A stretch of DNA of 64,000 nucleotides from Rodentibacter sp901420285 (GCF_041734645.1 NZ_CP162010.1:248001-312000), one strand, 5' to 3'; numbered from the stretch's first letter, positions 8,665 to 18,100 are shown. Notes: generated from the letters alone by a model not told the origin. A program made the numbers and translations.

Positions 8665-9462
8665 TTACTTGAATGGAACAATATAGCGATTTTTAAACAG
8701 TTTCTTATAAATTTTTTTATAGATTTTTTTAGGCTTGTAATATAACGATCTCAGTCTATATAAGATTGTTTTTTTCTTTCCTTCATTAATAATCTCTCGC
8801 TCACTTTGCAATTGACTAACAAGATTTATATTTTTAGACTGAATTTGACTTTCCTGAACACACAATGCCGGTACTAATTGATAAGTATCCTGATTAAAAC
8901 GATTAAACATAATAAGATCTATTGGTGATAATGCTTTTGAGGGGAGATTAGTAATAAATTCAATTAATCTTATAATCGCATTTTTTGAAATAACGTAACC
9001 TGCCGTGCCACAATTTTCTACCACGAGTTTTAATATATTTCGTTCACAATAAGAAGGTATATTCGCTTCAATGCATTTCGAATAATTTAAAAATGTCTCA
9101 AAACGTAAGACAAATGCATCATCTTCTGAAAAACGCGCGCTTAACCAAGTATCTTCAATTAAAAACTTTTCTGCATTTTCCCCGATTAAAATATCGTCTT
9201 CAAAAATATAAATATAAGGCAAATTCTCATCCAAGCATTTTTTCCAAAGCATATAATGACTCATAAAACAGCCCTTTTCTCCTGCGGAAAGATTGGCATG
9301 AGCAAGATTAGGCAAGTGAATTTGGATAAGTTGATCGAGTTCTTCCGATGGTGTAAGGGCATCATAAAATTCAAAAGGAATATGATGTTTGCCGAATTCT
9401 TTGCAGATATGCTCGCGACGCTGAACGGCGGTTTTTAAACTAATGACGTAATTGGTATGCAT
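8665..9462 (-). CDS. GT25-family lipooligosaccharide glycosyltransferase
   Basis: This 265-residue protein is typical of glycosyltransferase family 25, to which the Haemophilus LOS enzymes LpsA and Lex2B belong. It has N-Y-V-I-S-L-K-T-A-V-Q-R-R-E at the N-terminus, the G-E-K-G-C-F-M-S-H-Y segment, the acidic I-F-E-D-D-I-L motif and G-T-A-G-Y-V-I-S near residue 155. It is the first gene of the cluster, and I recall lpsA lying close to rpmE-mutY in H. influenzae, so orthology to lpsA is plausible but not proven. The C-terminal tail is Lys-rich, as is common for membrane-associated LOS transferases. No tetranucleotide phase-variation tract is visible in it. Confidence 0.85.
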   Translation of the reverse strand: MHTNYVISLKTAVQRREHICKEFGKHHIPFEFYDALTPSEELDQLIQIHLPNLAHANLSAGEKGCFMSHYMLWKKCLDENLPYIYIFEDDILIGENAEKFLIEDTWLSARFSEDDAFVLRFETFLNYSKCIEANIPSYCERNILKLVVENCGTAGYVISKNAIIRLIEFITNLPSKALSPIDLIMFNRFNQDTYQLVPALCVQESQIQSKNINLVSQLQSEREIINEGKKKTILYRLRSLYYKPKKIYKKIYKKLFKNRYIVPFK

Positions 9463-9522
9463 AAGAAATCATCATCTATTTTCGATATCGAACCGCTATA
9501 TTATCTTTTATCGACATAAAAC

Positions 9523-9550
9523 AAAACCCCGCCATTTGGCGGGGTTTCCA
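9523..9550 (-). terminator. Terminator of rpmE
   Basis: AAACCCCGCC / GGCGGGGTTT with a short loop, followed on the minus strand by TTTTGTTTT. It separates rpmE from the glycosyltransferase cluster. Confidence 0.85.
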
Positions 9551-9561
9551 ACAAATCCAAA

Positions 9562-9774
9562 TTATTTTGTGCTTGGAATTTTGAAACGGCTGTTAAAGCG
9601 TTCAACACGACCACCGGTGTCAACAACACGTTGCTTACCTGTATAGAACGGGTGACATTTACCGCACACATCAAGATTAATGTCTTTGCCTAAAGTAGAA
9701 CGAGTTTTGATCACGTTACCGCAAGAACAAGTTGCAGTAATTTCTTTATATTCAGGATGAATACCTTGTTTCAT
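9562..9774 (-). CDS. rpmE: 50S ribosomal protein L31
   Basis: A 70-residue L31 of the zinc-binding (C+) type. The cysteines read C-S-C near residue 16 and C-G-K-C-H near residue 37, matching E. coli L31 almost residue for residue (T-G-G-R-V-E-R-F-N). The frame extends four codons further upstream, but the conserved N-terminus M-K-Q-G-I-H-P fixes the start at 9774. It is divergent from mutY. Confidence 0.96.
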   Translation of the reverse strand: MKQGIHPEYKEITATCSCGNVIKTRSTLGKDINLDVCGKCHPFYTGKQRVVDTGGRVERFNSRFKIPSTK

Positions 9775-9952
9775 AGAAAACCTCAAAATGAAGCCACGCC
9801 GCTATAGGAACTTTCTCCCCACACCGCGTGAGTGAATAATACGCCGTAATCGGCACCAAATAGGCCGCGAATTATACCGAAAAAACAAAGATAAACAAGC
9901 CCTCCGTTTTTCGTGTAAAATCTCCCGCATTTTTTTATTGCATCTTTCATTT

Positions 9953-11089
9953 ATGTTAGCAAAATCCTCTCCCGACGCCCCTTTCGCCCGCGCCCTGTTA
10001 ACTTGGTACGAACAATTCGGCCGCAAAAATTTGCCGTGGCAACAAAACAAAACCCTGTACGGCGTTTGGCTATCCGAAGTGATGCTGCAGCAAACTCAAG
10101 TGGCAACGGTCATCCCTTATTTCGAACGGTTTATCGCGACCTTCCCAAACAGCACCGCATTGGCCAACGCCCCGCTCGACGAAGTGCTGCATTTATGGAC
10201 CGGCTTGGGCTATTACGCCCGCGCGCGCAATTTACATAAAGCGGCGCAAAAAGTGCGCGATGAATTCGGTGGCGATTTCCCCACCGCTTTTGAACAGGTC
10301 TGGGCGCTGCCCGGCGTCGGACGTTCAACCGCCGGCGCAATTTTGTCTTCCGTATTAAATCAACCTTATCCAATTTTAGACGGCAACGTAAAACGCGTGC
10401 TTTCCCGCTATTTTGCCGTTGAAGGCTGGCCGGGTGAAAAGAAAGTGGAAAACCGCTTATGGCAACTCAGCGCACAAGTCACGCCCACCGCGCACGTGGC
10501 TGATTTCAATCAAGCCATGATGGATATCGGCGCAACGCTTTGCACGCGCAGCAAACCGAAATGCGCCCTTTGCCCGTTACGCACCGGTTGCCTTGCTCAT
10601 CAAAATCAAAGTTGGGCACAATTCCCCGCTAAAAAACCGAAAAAAACCATGCCGGAAAAAGAAAGCTATTTTTTAATTTTGTCGAAAAACGGCAAAGTTT
10701 GGCTGCAACAGCGGGAAAATACCGGCTTATGGGGCGGACTTTTTTGCTTTCCGCAATTTACCGACAAAGCCGCATTGCTGCATTTTCTCGCACAAGCAGG
10801 CGTTTCTCATTATCAACAATGGCCGAGTTTCCGCCACACCTTCAGCCATTTTCATTTAAATATTCACCCGATTTACGCGGAAGTCGAAAATAGCACCGCA
10901 TTGGAACGGGCAAATACAGACTGGCGCAAAGTGATGGAAAACACAAAAGAATACACCTCGAGTCTATCCAGTACAGACAAATATTGGTATGATCCGCGCC
11001 ACCCCGAATCGATCGGACTGGCACAGCCCGTAAAAAATTTATTAACGCAATTTGTAAGGAATTATTATGGCGAGAACAGTATTTTGTGA
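9953..11089 (+). CDS. mutY: Adenine DNA glycosylase
   Basis: MutY removes adenine mispaired with 8-oxoguanine in base-excision repair. The protein has 378 residues: the helix-hairpin-helix L-P-G-V-G-R-S-T-A-G, catalytic Glu 42 in S-E-V-M-L-Q-Q-T, the catalytic Asp in V-A-D-F-N-Q-A-M-M-D, and the four-cysteine [4Fe-4S] loop C-x6-C-x2-C-x5-C. A C-terminal NUDIX-like domain recognises 8-oxoG. The ATG at 9953 is preferred over the in-frame TTG at 9938. It overlaps yggX by 23 bases. Two copies of the uptake-like word lie inside the gene (near 10152 and 10892), both read as S-T-A-L. Confidence 0.96.
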   Translation: MLAKSSPDAPFARALLTWYEQFGRKNLPWQQNKTLYGVWLSEVMLQQTQVATVIPYFERFIATFPNSTALANAPLDEVLHLWTGLGYYARARNLHKAAQKVRDEFGGDFPTAFEQVWALPGVGRSTAGAILSSVLNQPYPILDGNVKRVLSRYFAVEGWPGEKKVENRLWQLSAQVTPTAHVADFNQAMMDIGATLCTRSKPKCALCPLRTGCLAHQNQSWAQFPAKKPKKTMPEKESYFLILSKNGKVWLQQRENTGLWGGLFCFPQFTDKAALLHFLAQAGVSHYQQWPSFRHTFSHFHLNIHPIYAEVENSTALERANTDWRKVMENTKEYTSSLSSTDKYWYDPRHPESIGLAQPVKNLLTQFVRNYYGENSIL

Positions 11090-11339
11090 ATATCTAAAAA
11101 AAGAAGCCGAAGGCTTAGATTTTCAACTTTATCCTGGCGAACTGGGCAAACGCATTTTTGATTCAATCAGCAAACAAGCCTGGGGCGAATGGATTAAAAA
11201 ACAAACCATGCTGGTGAACGAGAAAAAACTCAACATGATGAATATGGAACATCGCAAATTGTTAGAACAAGAAATGGTGAATTTTTTATTCGAAGGCAAA
11301 GACGTACACATTGAAGGCTATGTTCCACCAACAAATTAA
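11067..11339 (+). CDS. yggX: Probable Fe(2+)-trafficking protein YggX
   Basis: A 90-residue protein nearly identical in plan to E. coli YggX: M-A-R-T-V-F-C with the redox-sensitive Cys 7, then L-D-F-Q-L-Y-P-G-E-L-G-K-R-I. It helps protect labile iron-sulfur proteins from oxidative damage. It overlaps the end of mutY, a common arrangement that couples oxidative DNA repair with iron-sulfur protection. Confidence 0.95.
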   Translation: MARTVFCEYLKKEAEGLDFQLYPGELGKRIFDSISKQAWGEWIKKQTMLVNEKKLNMMNMEHRKLLEQEMVNFLFEGKDVHIEGYVPPTN

Positions 11340-11352
11340 TCGGCAGTAAAAA

Positions 11353-12429
11353 ATGAAAAAATATTTATTATTAGCGGCGTTATTGCCGCTTTTATATGCC
11401 TGTAGCGACTCACTAAACCGCGGCATCGATTATGACGACGTATTCGCCAAAGATACCCAAGGTTTGGATATTCTCACCGGACAATTTTCCCACAATATCG
11501 ACCGCATCTGGGGCGTAAACGAATTATTGGTGGCAAGCCGTAAAGATTACGTAAAATACACCGATTCATACTACACCCGCAGCCACGTCAGTTTCGACGA
11601 AGGCAATATCGTCATCGAAACACAAAAAGATCTCAACCGCCTACACAATGCCATCGTGCATACCTTATTAATGGGCTCCGACGCCAAAGGCATCGACTTA
11701 TTCGCCGCCGGCGACGTACCAATAAGCTCCCGCCCATTCCTGTTAGGGCAAGTGGTGGATAACAACGGCCAACAAATCGCCAACCAGTTCATCGCGGGCA
11801 ATTTCGCCACATACTTAATTCAAAACAAATTACAAACCCGCCGCCTACAAAATGGCAACACCGTACAATTTGTCGCCATCCCGATGATTGCCAACCACGT
11901 CGAAGTGCGCGCCCAAAAATATCTACCGCTAATTCGCAAAGCCGCCCAACGTTACGGCATCGACGAAAGCCTCATCCTCGGCATCATGCAAACGGAATCC
12001 AGCTTCAACCCATATGCGATTAGCTACGCCAACGCCATCGGCCTAATGCAAATCGTACCGCACACCGCCGGCCGCGACGTATTCGTCTTAAAAGGCAAAA
12101 GCGGACAACCGTCCACCGGCTACCTATACGACCCGGCCAACAACATCGACGCAGGCGTCTCCTATTTATGGATTTTGCAAAATCAATATCTAGACGGCAT
12201 CAACAACCCAACGTCCAAACGCTTCGCCATGATCTCCGCTTACAACAGCGGCGCCGGCGCAGTGCTACGCGTGTTCGACAATGACAAAGACGCAGCGATT
12301 GAAAAAATCAACCGCCTATATCCCGAACAAGTGTACCGCATCCTCACCACCGCGCACCCATCATCACAAGCGCGAAATTACCTACTAAAAGTGGATCAAG
12401 CCCAGAAAAAATTCCGCGTCAGACGATAA
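11353..12429 (+). CDS. mltC: Membrane-bound lytic murein transglycosylase C
   Basis: A 358-residue outer-membrane lipoprotein that cleaves peptidoglycan glycan strands. The signal peptide ends in the lipobox L-Y-A-C (Cys 17). The C-terminal SLT domain has the catalytic glutamate in M-Q-T-E-S-S-F-N-P and the G-L-M-Q-I-V-P motif, followed by A-Y-N-S-G-A-G-A-V. The N-terminal DUF3393-type domain is present. It starts 13 bases after yggX and is probably in the mutY-yggX-mltC operon. Confidence 0.95.
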   Translation: MKKYLLLAALLPLLYACSDSLNRGIDYDDVFAKDTQGLDILTGQFSHNIDRIWGVNELLVASRKDYVKYTDSYYTRSHVSFDEGNIVIETQKDLNRLHNAIVHTLLMGSDAKGIDLFAAGDVPISSRPFLLGQVVDNNGQQIANQFIAGNFATYLIQNKLQTRRLQNGNTVQFVAIPMIANHVEVRAQKYLPLIRKAAQRYGIDESLILGIMQTESSFNPYAISYANAIGLMQIVPHTAGRDVFVLKGKSGQPSTGYLYDPANNIDAGVSYLWILQNQYLDGINNPTSKRFAMISAYNSGAGAVLRVFDNDKDAAIEKINRLYPEQVYRILTTAHPSSQARNYLLKVDQAQKKFRVRR

Positions 12430-12456
12430 CCACACAAAAACACACCTCCCAACACC

Positions 12457-12477
12457 CCCGTGGGCACACCCCACGGG
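12457..12477 (+). other. GC-rich hairpin after mltC
   Basis: CCCGTGGG / CCCACGGG, 27 bases after the mltC stop. There is no T-run, so it may stabilise the 3' end of the mRNA rather than terminate transcription. Confidence 0.5.
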
Positions 12478-12495
12478 CCTCCTCCCCTCACACAA

Positions 12496-12843
12496 ACCGC
12501 CCATTTTTATCTCATTTTTAGAAAAGTAACATCAGCGCAGCGAAGACAGTTCTTCGGAGAAAGAACGGAATCCCCGTGTAAGCCGCCCATTTTTGTTAAA
12601 AATTTTTAGGAAGGTTACGCCAGCGACGCGTTCACCGAAAACAATTTTTCGAAGAAAGAAAAAACTCCCCATATAAATCGCCTTTGCGACTTTCAATTTT
12701 TAGGCAATTTTGCTCTGTTTGAGCGGCTTTGCCGCGAGTTGCAAAATTGCCGTAAAGAAAATTGAAACAAAGCAAAGAACAGCGATTTAGTCGGGTCGCC
12801 TTTCTTTTGGTTACTTTTCTTTGGCGAAGCAAAGAAAAGTAAC
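12496..12843. repeat. Two-hairpin dispersed repeat element, copy 1 (with extra left halves)
   Basis: Three consecutive left halves (each an aatCGCC- or CGCCCATTTTT-type start leading to TTTTTAGG) are followed by one right half ending in GCGATTTAGTCGGG. The last left half pairs with the right half (TTTCAATTTT...GGCAATTTTGC against GCAAAATTGCC...AAAATTGAAA). A second hairpin follows, GTTACTTTTCTTTG / CAAAGAAAAGTAAC with a 6-base loop (12810-12843). Copies 2 and 3 at 13591 and 14796 share this plan. No convincing gene lies in 12430-12907. Confidence 0.7.
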
Positions 12844-12863
12844 AAATAACCCAATACCAAAAA

Positions 12864-12888
12864 CAAACCCCGCTCACAGCGGGGTTAT
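12864..12888 (-). terminator. Terminator of the small two-gene operon
   Basis: AACCCCGCT / AGCGGGGTT stem followed on the minus strand by TTTGTTTTT. It lies 20 bases after the last gene of the operon. Confidence 0.75.
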
Positions 12889-12907
12889 ATTAAAAAACAT
12901 CTTAATT

Positions 12908-13285
12908 TCATCGATTACGCTTCAAAAACGCAATAGCCAACGAACCGATACAAGTACTCGCGATAATCCAAGAAAGCTTTTCATATCCATTCATCGCCGC
13001 ATAAATCGAACCAAAAATCCCACCGACGGCCATCCCGGCTGCCAATAACAGCGCGCCCATCCGCTCAATAAAAGTAAACCAATCGATTTTCACCTCGCGT
13101 TTACGTCTATTCTTGGCCTCCTCTCCGGTTTCTTTAATCACAAAATCTACCAAATCGGGACGAAACGAATTAAGCCGCTCAAGGCCATTTACATCAATAA
13201 TCGGACTATCCGTCTGACTGTGCGACAAACTAAATTCATTCCCAACAGAATTTTTCGCCTTAACTTGCGTATTTTTCGTTGCCAT
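12908..13285 (-). CDS. Small membrane protein, possibly DUF2335 family
   Basis: A 125-residue protein with a polar N-terminal half and a C-terminal membrane hairpin: two hydrophobic segments of about 20 residues (around 75-95 and 105-120). The L-E-R-L-N-S-F-R-P-D-L-V-D-F segment, followed by a charged helix and two transmembrane helices, resembles the DUF2335 layout, but I cannot confirm this. The function is unknown. Its start overlaps the end of the preceding small gene by 26 bases, so the two are co-translated. Its own terminator lies at 12864-12888. Confidence 0.65.
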   Translation of the reverse strand: MATKNTQVKAKNSVGNEFSLSHSQTDSPIIDVNGLERLNSFRPDLVDFVIKETGEEAKNRRKREVKIDWFTFIERMGALLLAAGMAVGGIFGSIYAAMNGYEKLSWIIASTCIGSLAIAFLKRNR

Positions 13286-13448
13286 ATTTTCTCACTTTTT
13301 CATTCAACGAAACACTCACCGTCTCCACGTCCGCGCGCAACTTCGCCCGATCCACCGCAAACCCATTTCGCGTATCCGCATAACGCGCCGGACTTTGCAA
13401 CACATCCGCCACAATACTCAAATCAACTAAACGTTTAAGTTTTATCAT
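13260..13448 (-). CDS. Hypothetical 62-residue protein upstream of the DUF2335-like gene
   Basis: An unrecognised soluble protein of 62 residues. The start at 13448 is fixed by an excellent Shine-Dalgarno sequence (AGGAGG on the minus strand, a few bases before the ATG). It is rich in Leu, Val, Arg and Asp (L-S-I-V-A-D-V-L, R-A-K-L-R-A-D-V-E-T) and looks helical. The overlap with the following membrane-protein gene suggests a functional pair. A toxin-antitoxin or phage-derived origin is possible but unsupported. Confidence 0.55.
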   Translation of the reverse strand: MIKLKRLVDLSIVADVLQSPARYADTRNGFAVDRAKLRADVETVSVSLNEKVRKYGNEKYAS

Positions 13449-13590
13449 ATCTCCTCCTAACACAAATCCTCTTAACCCGCGCATTATAGCGATATACGCT
13501 CAAATAGCGCAACAAAACTCCCCCCCCCACACAAACCGCCCAAAAGCAAATTTAAAAAACAAACAGCGCAACGAAGAAAGCCCGCTCCCC

Positions 13591-13763
13591 CGTGTAAGTC
13601 GCCCATTTTTGTTAAAAATTTTTAGGAAGGTTACGCCAGCGACGCGTTCAGCGGAGACTGCTAACCTTCCGTCAAAAAAATTTTTAACAAAAATGGAAAA
13701 AGCGGCTTAGTCGGGGCGTGTTTTCTTTGGTTACTTTCTTTTACACGAGTAAAAGAAAGTAAC
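13591..13763. repeat. Two-hairpin dispersed repeat element, copy 2
   Basis: The best-preserved copy. The long stem pairs 13604-13633 with 13661-13695 (CCATTTTTGTTAAAAATTTT and GGAAGGTTA against their complements). It is followed by AGCGGCTTAGTCGGGG and then a perfect 15-bp hairpin, GTTACTTTCTTTTAC (13730-13744) with its complement (13749-13763). No coding gene is convincing here. Confidence 0.75.
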
Positions 13764-13810
13764 TCGCCCCTCGGGCGAAACCCGATCCCAAATAACCCAC
13801 AAATCTCAAA

Positions 13811-13834
13811 CCCAACACCCCCAACCCAAAACCC
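13811..13834 (-). other. Potential G-quadruplex on the minus strand
   Basis: The plus strand reads CCC-AACA-CCCCC-AA-CCC-AAAA-CCC, so the minus strand has four G-tracts with loops of 4, 2 and 4. It lies just upstream of the promoter at 13852. Confidence 0.5.
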
Positions 13835-13851
13835 AAAAACAACCCAAAAAT

Positions 13852-13880
13852 TTTACATCCCCCCCAAAAAAAACTATAAT
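13852..13880 (+). promoter_or_regulatory. Near-consensus sigma-70 promoter before the ACGC-repeat reading frame
   Basis: TTTACA at 13852-13857, 17-base spacer, TATAAT at 13875-13880. It sits 44 bases before an ATG that is preceded by AAAGG at 13911-13915 (spacing 8). Confidence 0.65.
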
Positions 13881-13923
13881 CCCCCAAATTTATCCTAGAC
13901 ACCCAACCCCAAAGGCCATTACC

Positions 13924-14127
<204 letters not shown>

Positions 14128-14639
14128 CCCCAAACCCAAGCGCCGCCCCGATTATCACTGCGGCCCACAAAACACACCCAACACACACCCAAAACAGCAC
14201 CGCATTGAAACGTCCAGTTGCACGCCTCATCGCGCGCAGTTTATCCGCTGTAGCACAAAAACTATCCAACGTATTCAACGCAGCACGCCAATCGCTAGCA
14301 AAAACGCACCATCAAAACAGCACCGCATTCAAACGCCCAACGGCACGCCTCGCCGCGCGCAGTTTATTCGCCGTAGCACACAAATTATCCAACGTATTCA
14401 ACGCAGCACGCAAATCGCTAACAAAAACGCACCATCAAAACAGCACCGCATTCAAACGCCCAACGGCACGCCTCACCGCGTACAATTTATCCGTCGCGGC
14501 TTGCCGCCACACCCAATTTCACATCCTCACTGCCCACCCGACTGAGGCTCGCCAGCACCCCGCACGCGCGCCCCGGCCGGTTCCACCTTTGCGGGCCTCC
14601 CGCCGGGCAGTGTGTTTTTTTATTCACACCCCCGCCTAA
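14128..14639 (+). other. Open frames downstream of the ACGC tract, coding status unclear
   Basis: Two frames are open from the end of the tract. One runs to 14639 and reads K-R-P-x-A-R-L-x-A-R-S-L in each 123-bp repeat. The other runs to 14545 and reads P-x-R-R-A-Q-F-I-R-x-S-T. The opposite strand also reads plausibly in the repeat (D-L-R-A-A-L-N-T-L-D-N-L-C-A-T-A). No family is recognised, so this may be a repeat region rather than a gene. Confidence 0.3.
14191..14500. repeat. 123-bp tandem repeat, about 2.5 copies
   Basis: Copies begin at 14191, 14314 and 14437 (exact 123-base spacing, 41 codons, frame-preserving). Each begins with AAAACAGCACCGCATT followed by a near-uptake word. The third copy decays near 14500. 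Confidence 0.85.
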
Positions 14640-14795
14640 ATGACTTAGACGGCATTCACAAAGCCAACTGACGGCAAAATCAAACCGGCGCCCCAGCGCC
14701 CAAACACAACAAAAAACATAGGCGCGCTCCGCGCGCCCAACAACGAAAGTACAAAACAGCACCGCATTGAAAGCGGAGAAAGAACGGGGTCCCCG

Positions 14796-14973
14796 TGTAA
14801 ATCGCCCATTTTTTGGGCGCATTTTTAGGAAAGTAACGCCAGCGGAGCGAAGCGCAGACGGCTTACTTTCCGTTAAGAAAATGTGACCAAAAAATGGAAA
14901 AGCGATTTAGTCGGGGTGCACTTTTCTTTGCTTACTTTCTTTTGTGCAAGCAAAAGAAAGTAAGTCGCCATCG
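14796..14973. repeat. Two-hairpin dispersed repeat element, copy 3
   Basis: It has the same plan as copies 1 and 2: ATCGCCCATTTTTTG... leading to TTTTTAGGAAAGTAA, its complement TTACTTTCC...AAAAAATGG, then AGCGATTTAGTCGGGG, then a hairpin CTTACTTTCTTTTG / CAAAAGAAAGTAAG with a 6-base loop. It lies about 130 bases before the adhesin start and could insulate that gene from upstream transcription. Confidence 0.75.
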
Positions 14974-15108
14974 GCGAAACCCGATACTAATTAACGAAGA
15001 AACTCAGTCACTTCTTATGGGCTTTCCACCTACCTCACGGAGAACCCATAACAAGAAATTTCTTCAACGGGCGCAAGCCCACAACACAACCCACAATGGA
15101 GTATTTTA

Positions 15109-18100
15109 ATGAACAAAATATACAAAATTGTCTGGAACGCCGCCCAACAAGCTTGGGTCGTCGTATCCGAACTCGCGCGCGGGCACGTAAAAGCCTCCGC
15201 CACGAGCACCGCATCGAACGAAGCGCTAAGCGATAAAAGCACGCTAGCCCTTGGTAAATTCGGCAGCGGCACCTTAATCGGCAGCGTCGCCGTGACTTTA
15301 TTAACCCTAAGTTCAACCGCTCAAGCTGTTATTCCGGAAGGTACGGTAAGCAATGGTGCGATTGCCGCGATTGGTGGTACTTCAGTTGCAGACTCGGCAA
15401 ATTCTGTAGCCATTGGTGTTAATGCGCATGCGGGAAATGGCATGGGTGTTACTAGTTCTTATGCTATCGGCACCAGTGCAAATGCTTCAGGTCAGCAAAG
15501 TTTCGCCATAGGTACCACCGCAAATGCCACAGGTTTTGCCTCCATGGCGCTGGGCGACAGTGCTCAAACGTCAGGTGCTTTCAGCTCCGCATTTGGTGTA
15601 TATTCACGTGCCCTCGCAAACCAATCCTTAGCCCTCGGCGCATTCTCTAAGGCCTCCGCCGAAGGCTCCACCGCCATCGGTAACCGGTCAAGTGCATCCG
15701 CTAAAGATGCGCTTGCAATCGGTAATATGTCCAACGTCACCGGCTGCCAATCTACAGCCATTGGTCAGAATAATACGGTTGCCGGAGCCAACTCTACGGT
15801 GATTGGTCGGAATGTAAAAACATTAAATAACCAAACTAATCAAATTGCTTTAGCACACGATCTAGATCTCACCTGCGCATCAATCTCATCAAAATCCACT
15901 TATATTGGTCACAATATAAAAGGGAGCGCGAGTTCCGGTGCGAATTTGACTTTCAGAGATTTCACGGTCATTGGTAGTGATATGAATTTCGTCGCTAACC
16001 ATAGCGGGGGTTCAAACTTTTTTGGCTCCAGTGTTATTGGTAGCAATATCAACTACGACAGCTATGGTACATCCACTATGACGATGATGGGAGAGAATCT
16101 CACCTTTAAAGGGCTCTCTTTGAGTCATTCAAATGTTATTGGACGTCGCGTTAATATTACTGCCTATAACTCCTCCGGATCCGGTAGCAATAGCGGGTAT
16201 AATTCTATTAACGAATTAAGTTTATTGGGTAGTTGCGTTACACTGAATTCCGATAGTAACATTCATCGGACACTTGCTACGGGCTCACGGATTGATGTCA
16301 GAACAAAGAATAATGGGGTGATTAATACCTCCGGTTTCATCGGTGACGATATTAATATCAATTCTTCAACACATATTGTAAACAGCTACGCAATCGGGGG
16401 CAGTATTAACGTTAATTCAAGCAATGGTTCTGTACGTGGTTATATGTTAGGTTATGGTATTAGGATTAACCAAGCTAGTGGTATACAACCAAACAGTTTT
16501 GTTGCAGGTCTTGGTATTACCATTAATAACACCTGTGCAACGCGTAGCTTAAACGGATTAATGACTGCTGTAAGTGGTACATTTACTAATGTAAGCGGTA
16601 GCCTGTCACCGATTTATGGTGGCAGACTTACCGCAAATGATGCCAATATTAATTTTTCTCCAATATTTGGTGAGAATGTAGCAACATGTTCAACAACTGT
16701 TCACTACTCGCCACTCATTGGGGAGGGGCTCTCATTATGCGGAACAACAGCAAATCTTTCTCCGGTAATGGGGCAGTGTATTACCTTGGCTAATGCCCAA
16801 ATTGATAGAACCCCTATAATAGGTCACTCGATAAGCTTTTCAGGCTCTACTAGTCAAGCACGAGACTCAACAATTTTGGGAAGTGGTTCAGGTTTATCCA
16901 ATACGCGGGTAAGCGACACAACTATCTTGGGAATTACTCATGCGTTTAATAACGCAAATATCACTACCTCGGTATTTTTAGGTAGTCGCCTTGGTACATC
17001 TAATAATGTTACGCGCAGTGTTTTAATCGGAAGTGACTCCACCATAACAGGTGATATCTCTTGTGCCACCTCTATCGGTAGTAACAACAATGTCCAAGCC
17101 AACAAAACCCACTCTTTGGGTAATAACATCCTCGCCAACCTTAACAACTCCGTTTACTTGGGTGACCAAACTACCTATACCGCACGCAATAACACCACCA
17201 CGCTTGGTAACGCCAGTGTTCCGGGTGGTTCAAGTAATAACGTAGTCGGCGTAGTTGCCGTGGGAAGTTACGGCCAAACCCGCCGCATCCAAGGCGTCGC
17301 CGAAGGCTTAATCAGCAATCAATCCACCGACGCCGTCAACGGCGCCCAACTCTACGCCGCCATGGCTAATGCCAGTGGCTCGAAATACGTAGGTATTAAT
17401 TCCACCATTGCCGGCAACCGTGATGGTAGTGGGGCGACGGGGCTGAACGCTATTGCGATTGGCGCGCAGGCTAATGCAACTAGAAACCAATCTATTGCGC
17501 TTGGTTTTAATGCTACTGCTAGCGGAGTGAATTCTATAGCCCAAGGCTACGATGCCTCCGCTTCTGACGAAGCCTCAGTCGCAATAGGCTATAAAGCTAA
17601 CGCTTCAGGATGCGTAAGTTTAGCCATTGGACGTTTTACTCGGGCTGAAGGAGTTAATGCACTAGCCTTGGTAGAAAATGCAAATGCCTCAGGTTTGGGT
17701 GCAATAGCAATTGGTAATGGCGCAAATGCTAAGGGTCGCCTTTCCATAGCTCAAGTTGCTGCTTCTAGTGCCTCCGGCAACTATTCCATCGCCCAAGGTT
17801 TCTTATCTAACGCCGCCGACGAATCCTCCATCGCCATTGGTAATGTCTCCAATGCCACCCACAAATCCGCTATTGCCATTGGTAACACATCTAGTTCTAC
17901 CGCCTTTAATGCGATAGCTATCGGTAATATGTCAAGTTCCAGCGCTGAATCAGCGATAGCTATGGGTGATGGAGCGAATGTATCGAGCTGTTCCAGTGTG
18001 GCGATAGGAACATCGGCACGTGTTGGTGCTAGTGGTTACACTGCCATAGCAATAGGTCATGAAAGTAATGCTAATAACGGTTACAGTATCGCTCAAGGCG

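Noticed and set aside
12632..12877. An 81-codon minus-strand frame.
   Set aside because: It lies wholly within repeat element 1 and its hairpins; basic K-V-T-K-R-K peptides of this kind are typical false genes in such hairpins.
14487..14822. A 111-codon minus-strand frame containing F-N-A-V-L-F.
   Set aside because: It spans intergenic uptake-like words and the start of repeat element 3, with no ribosome site or known match.
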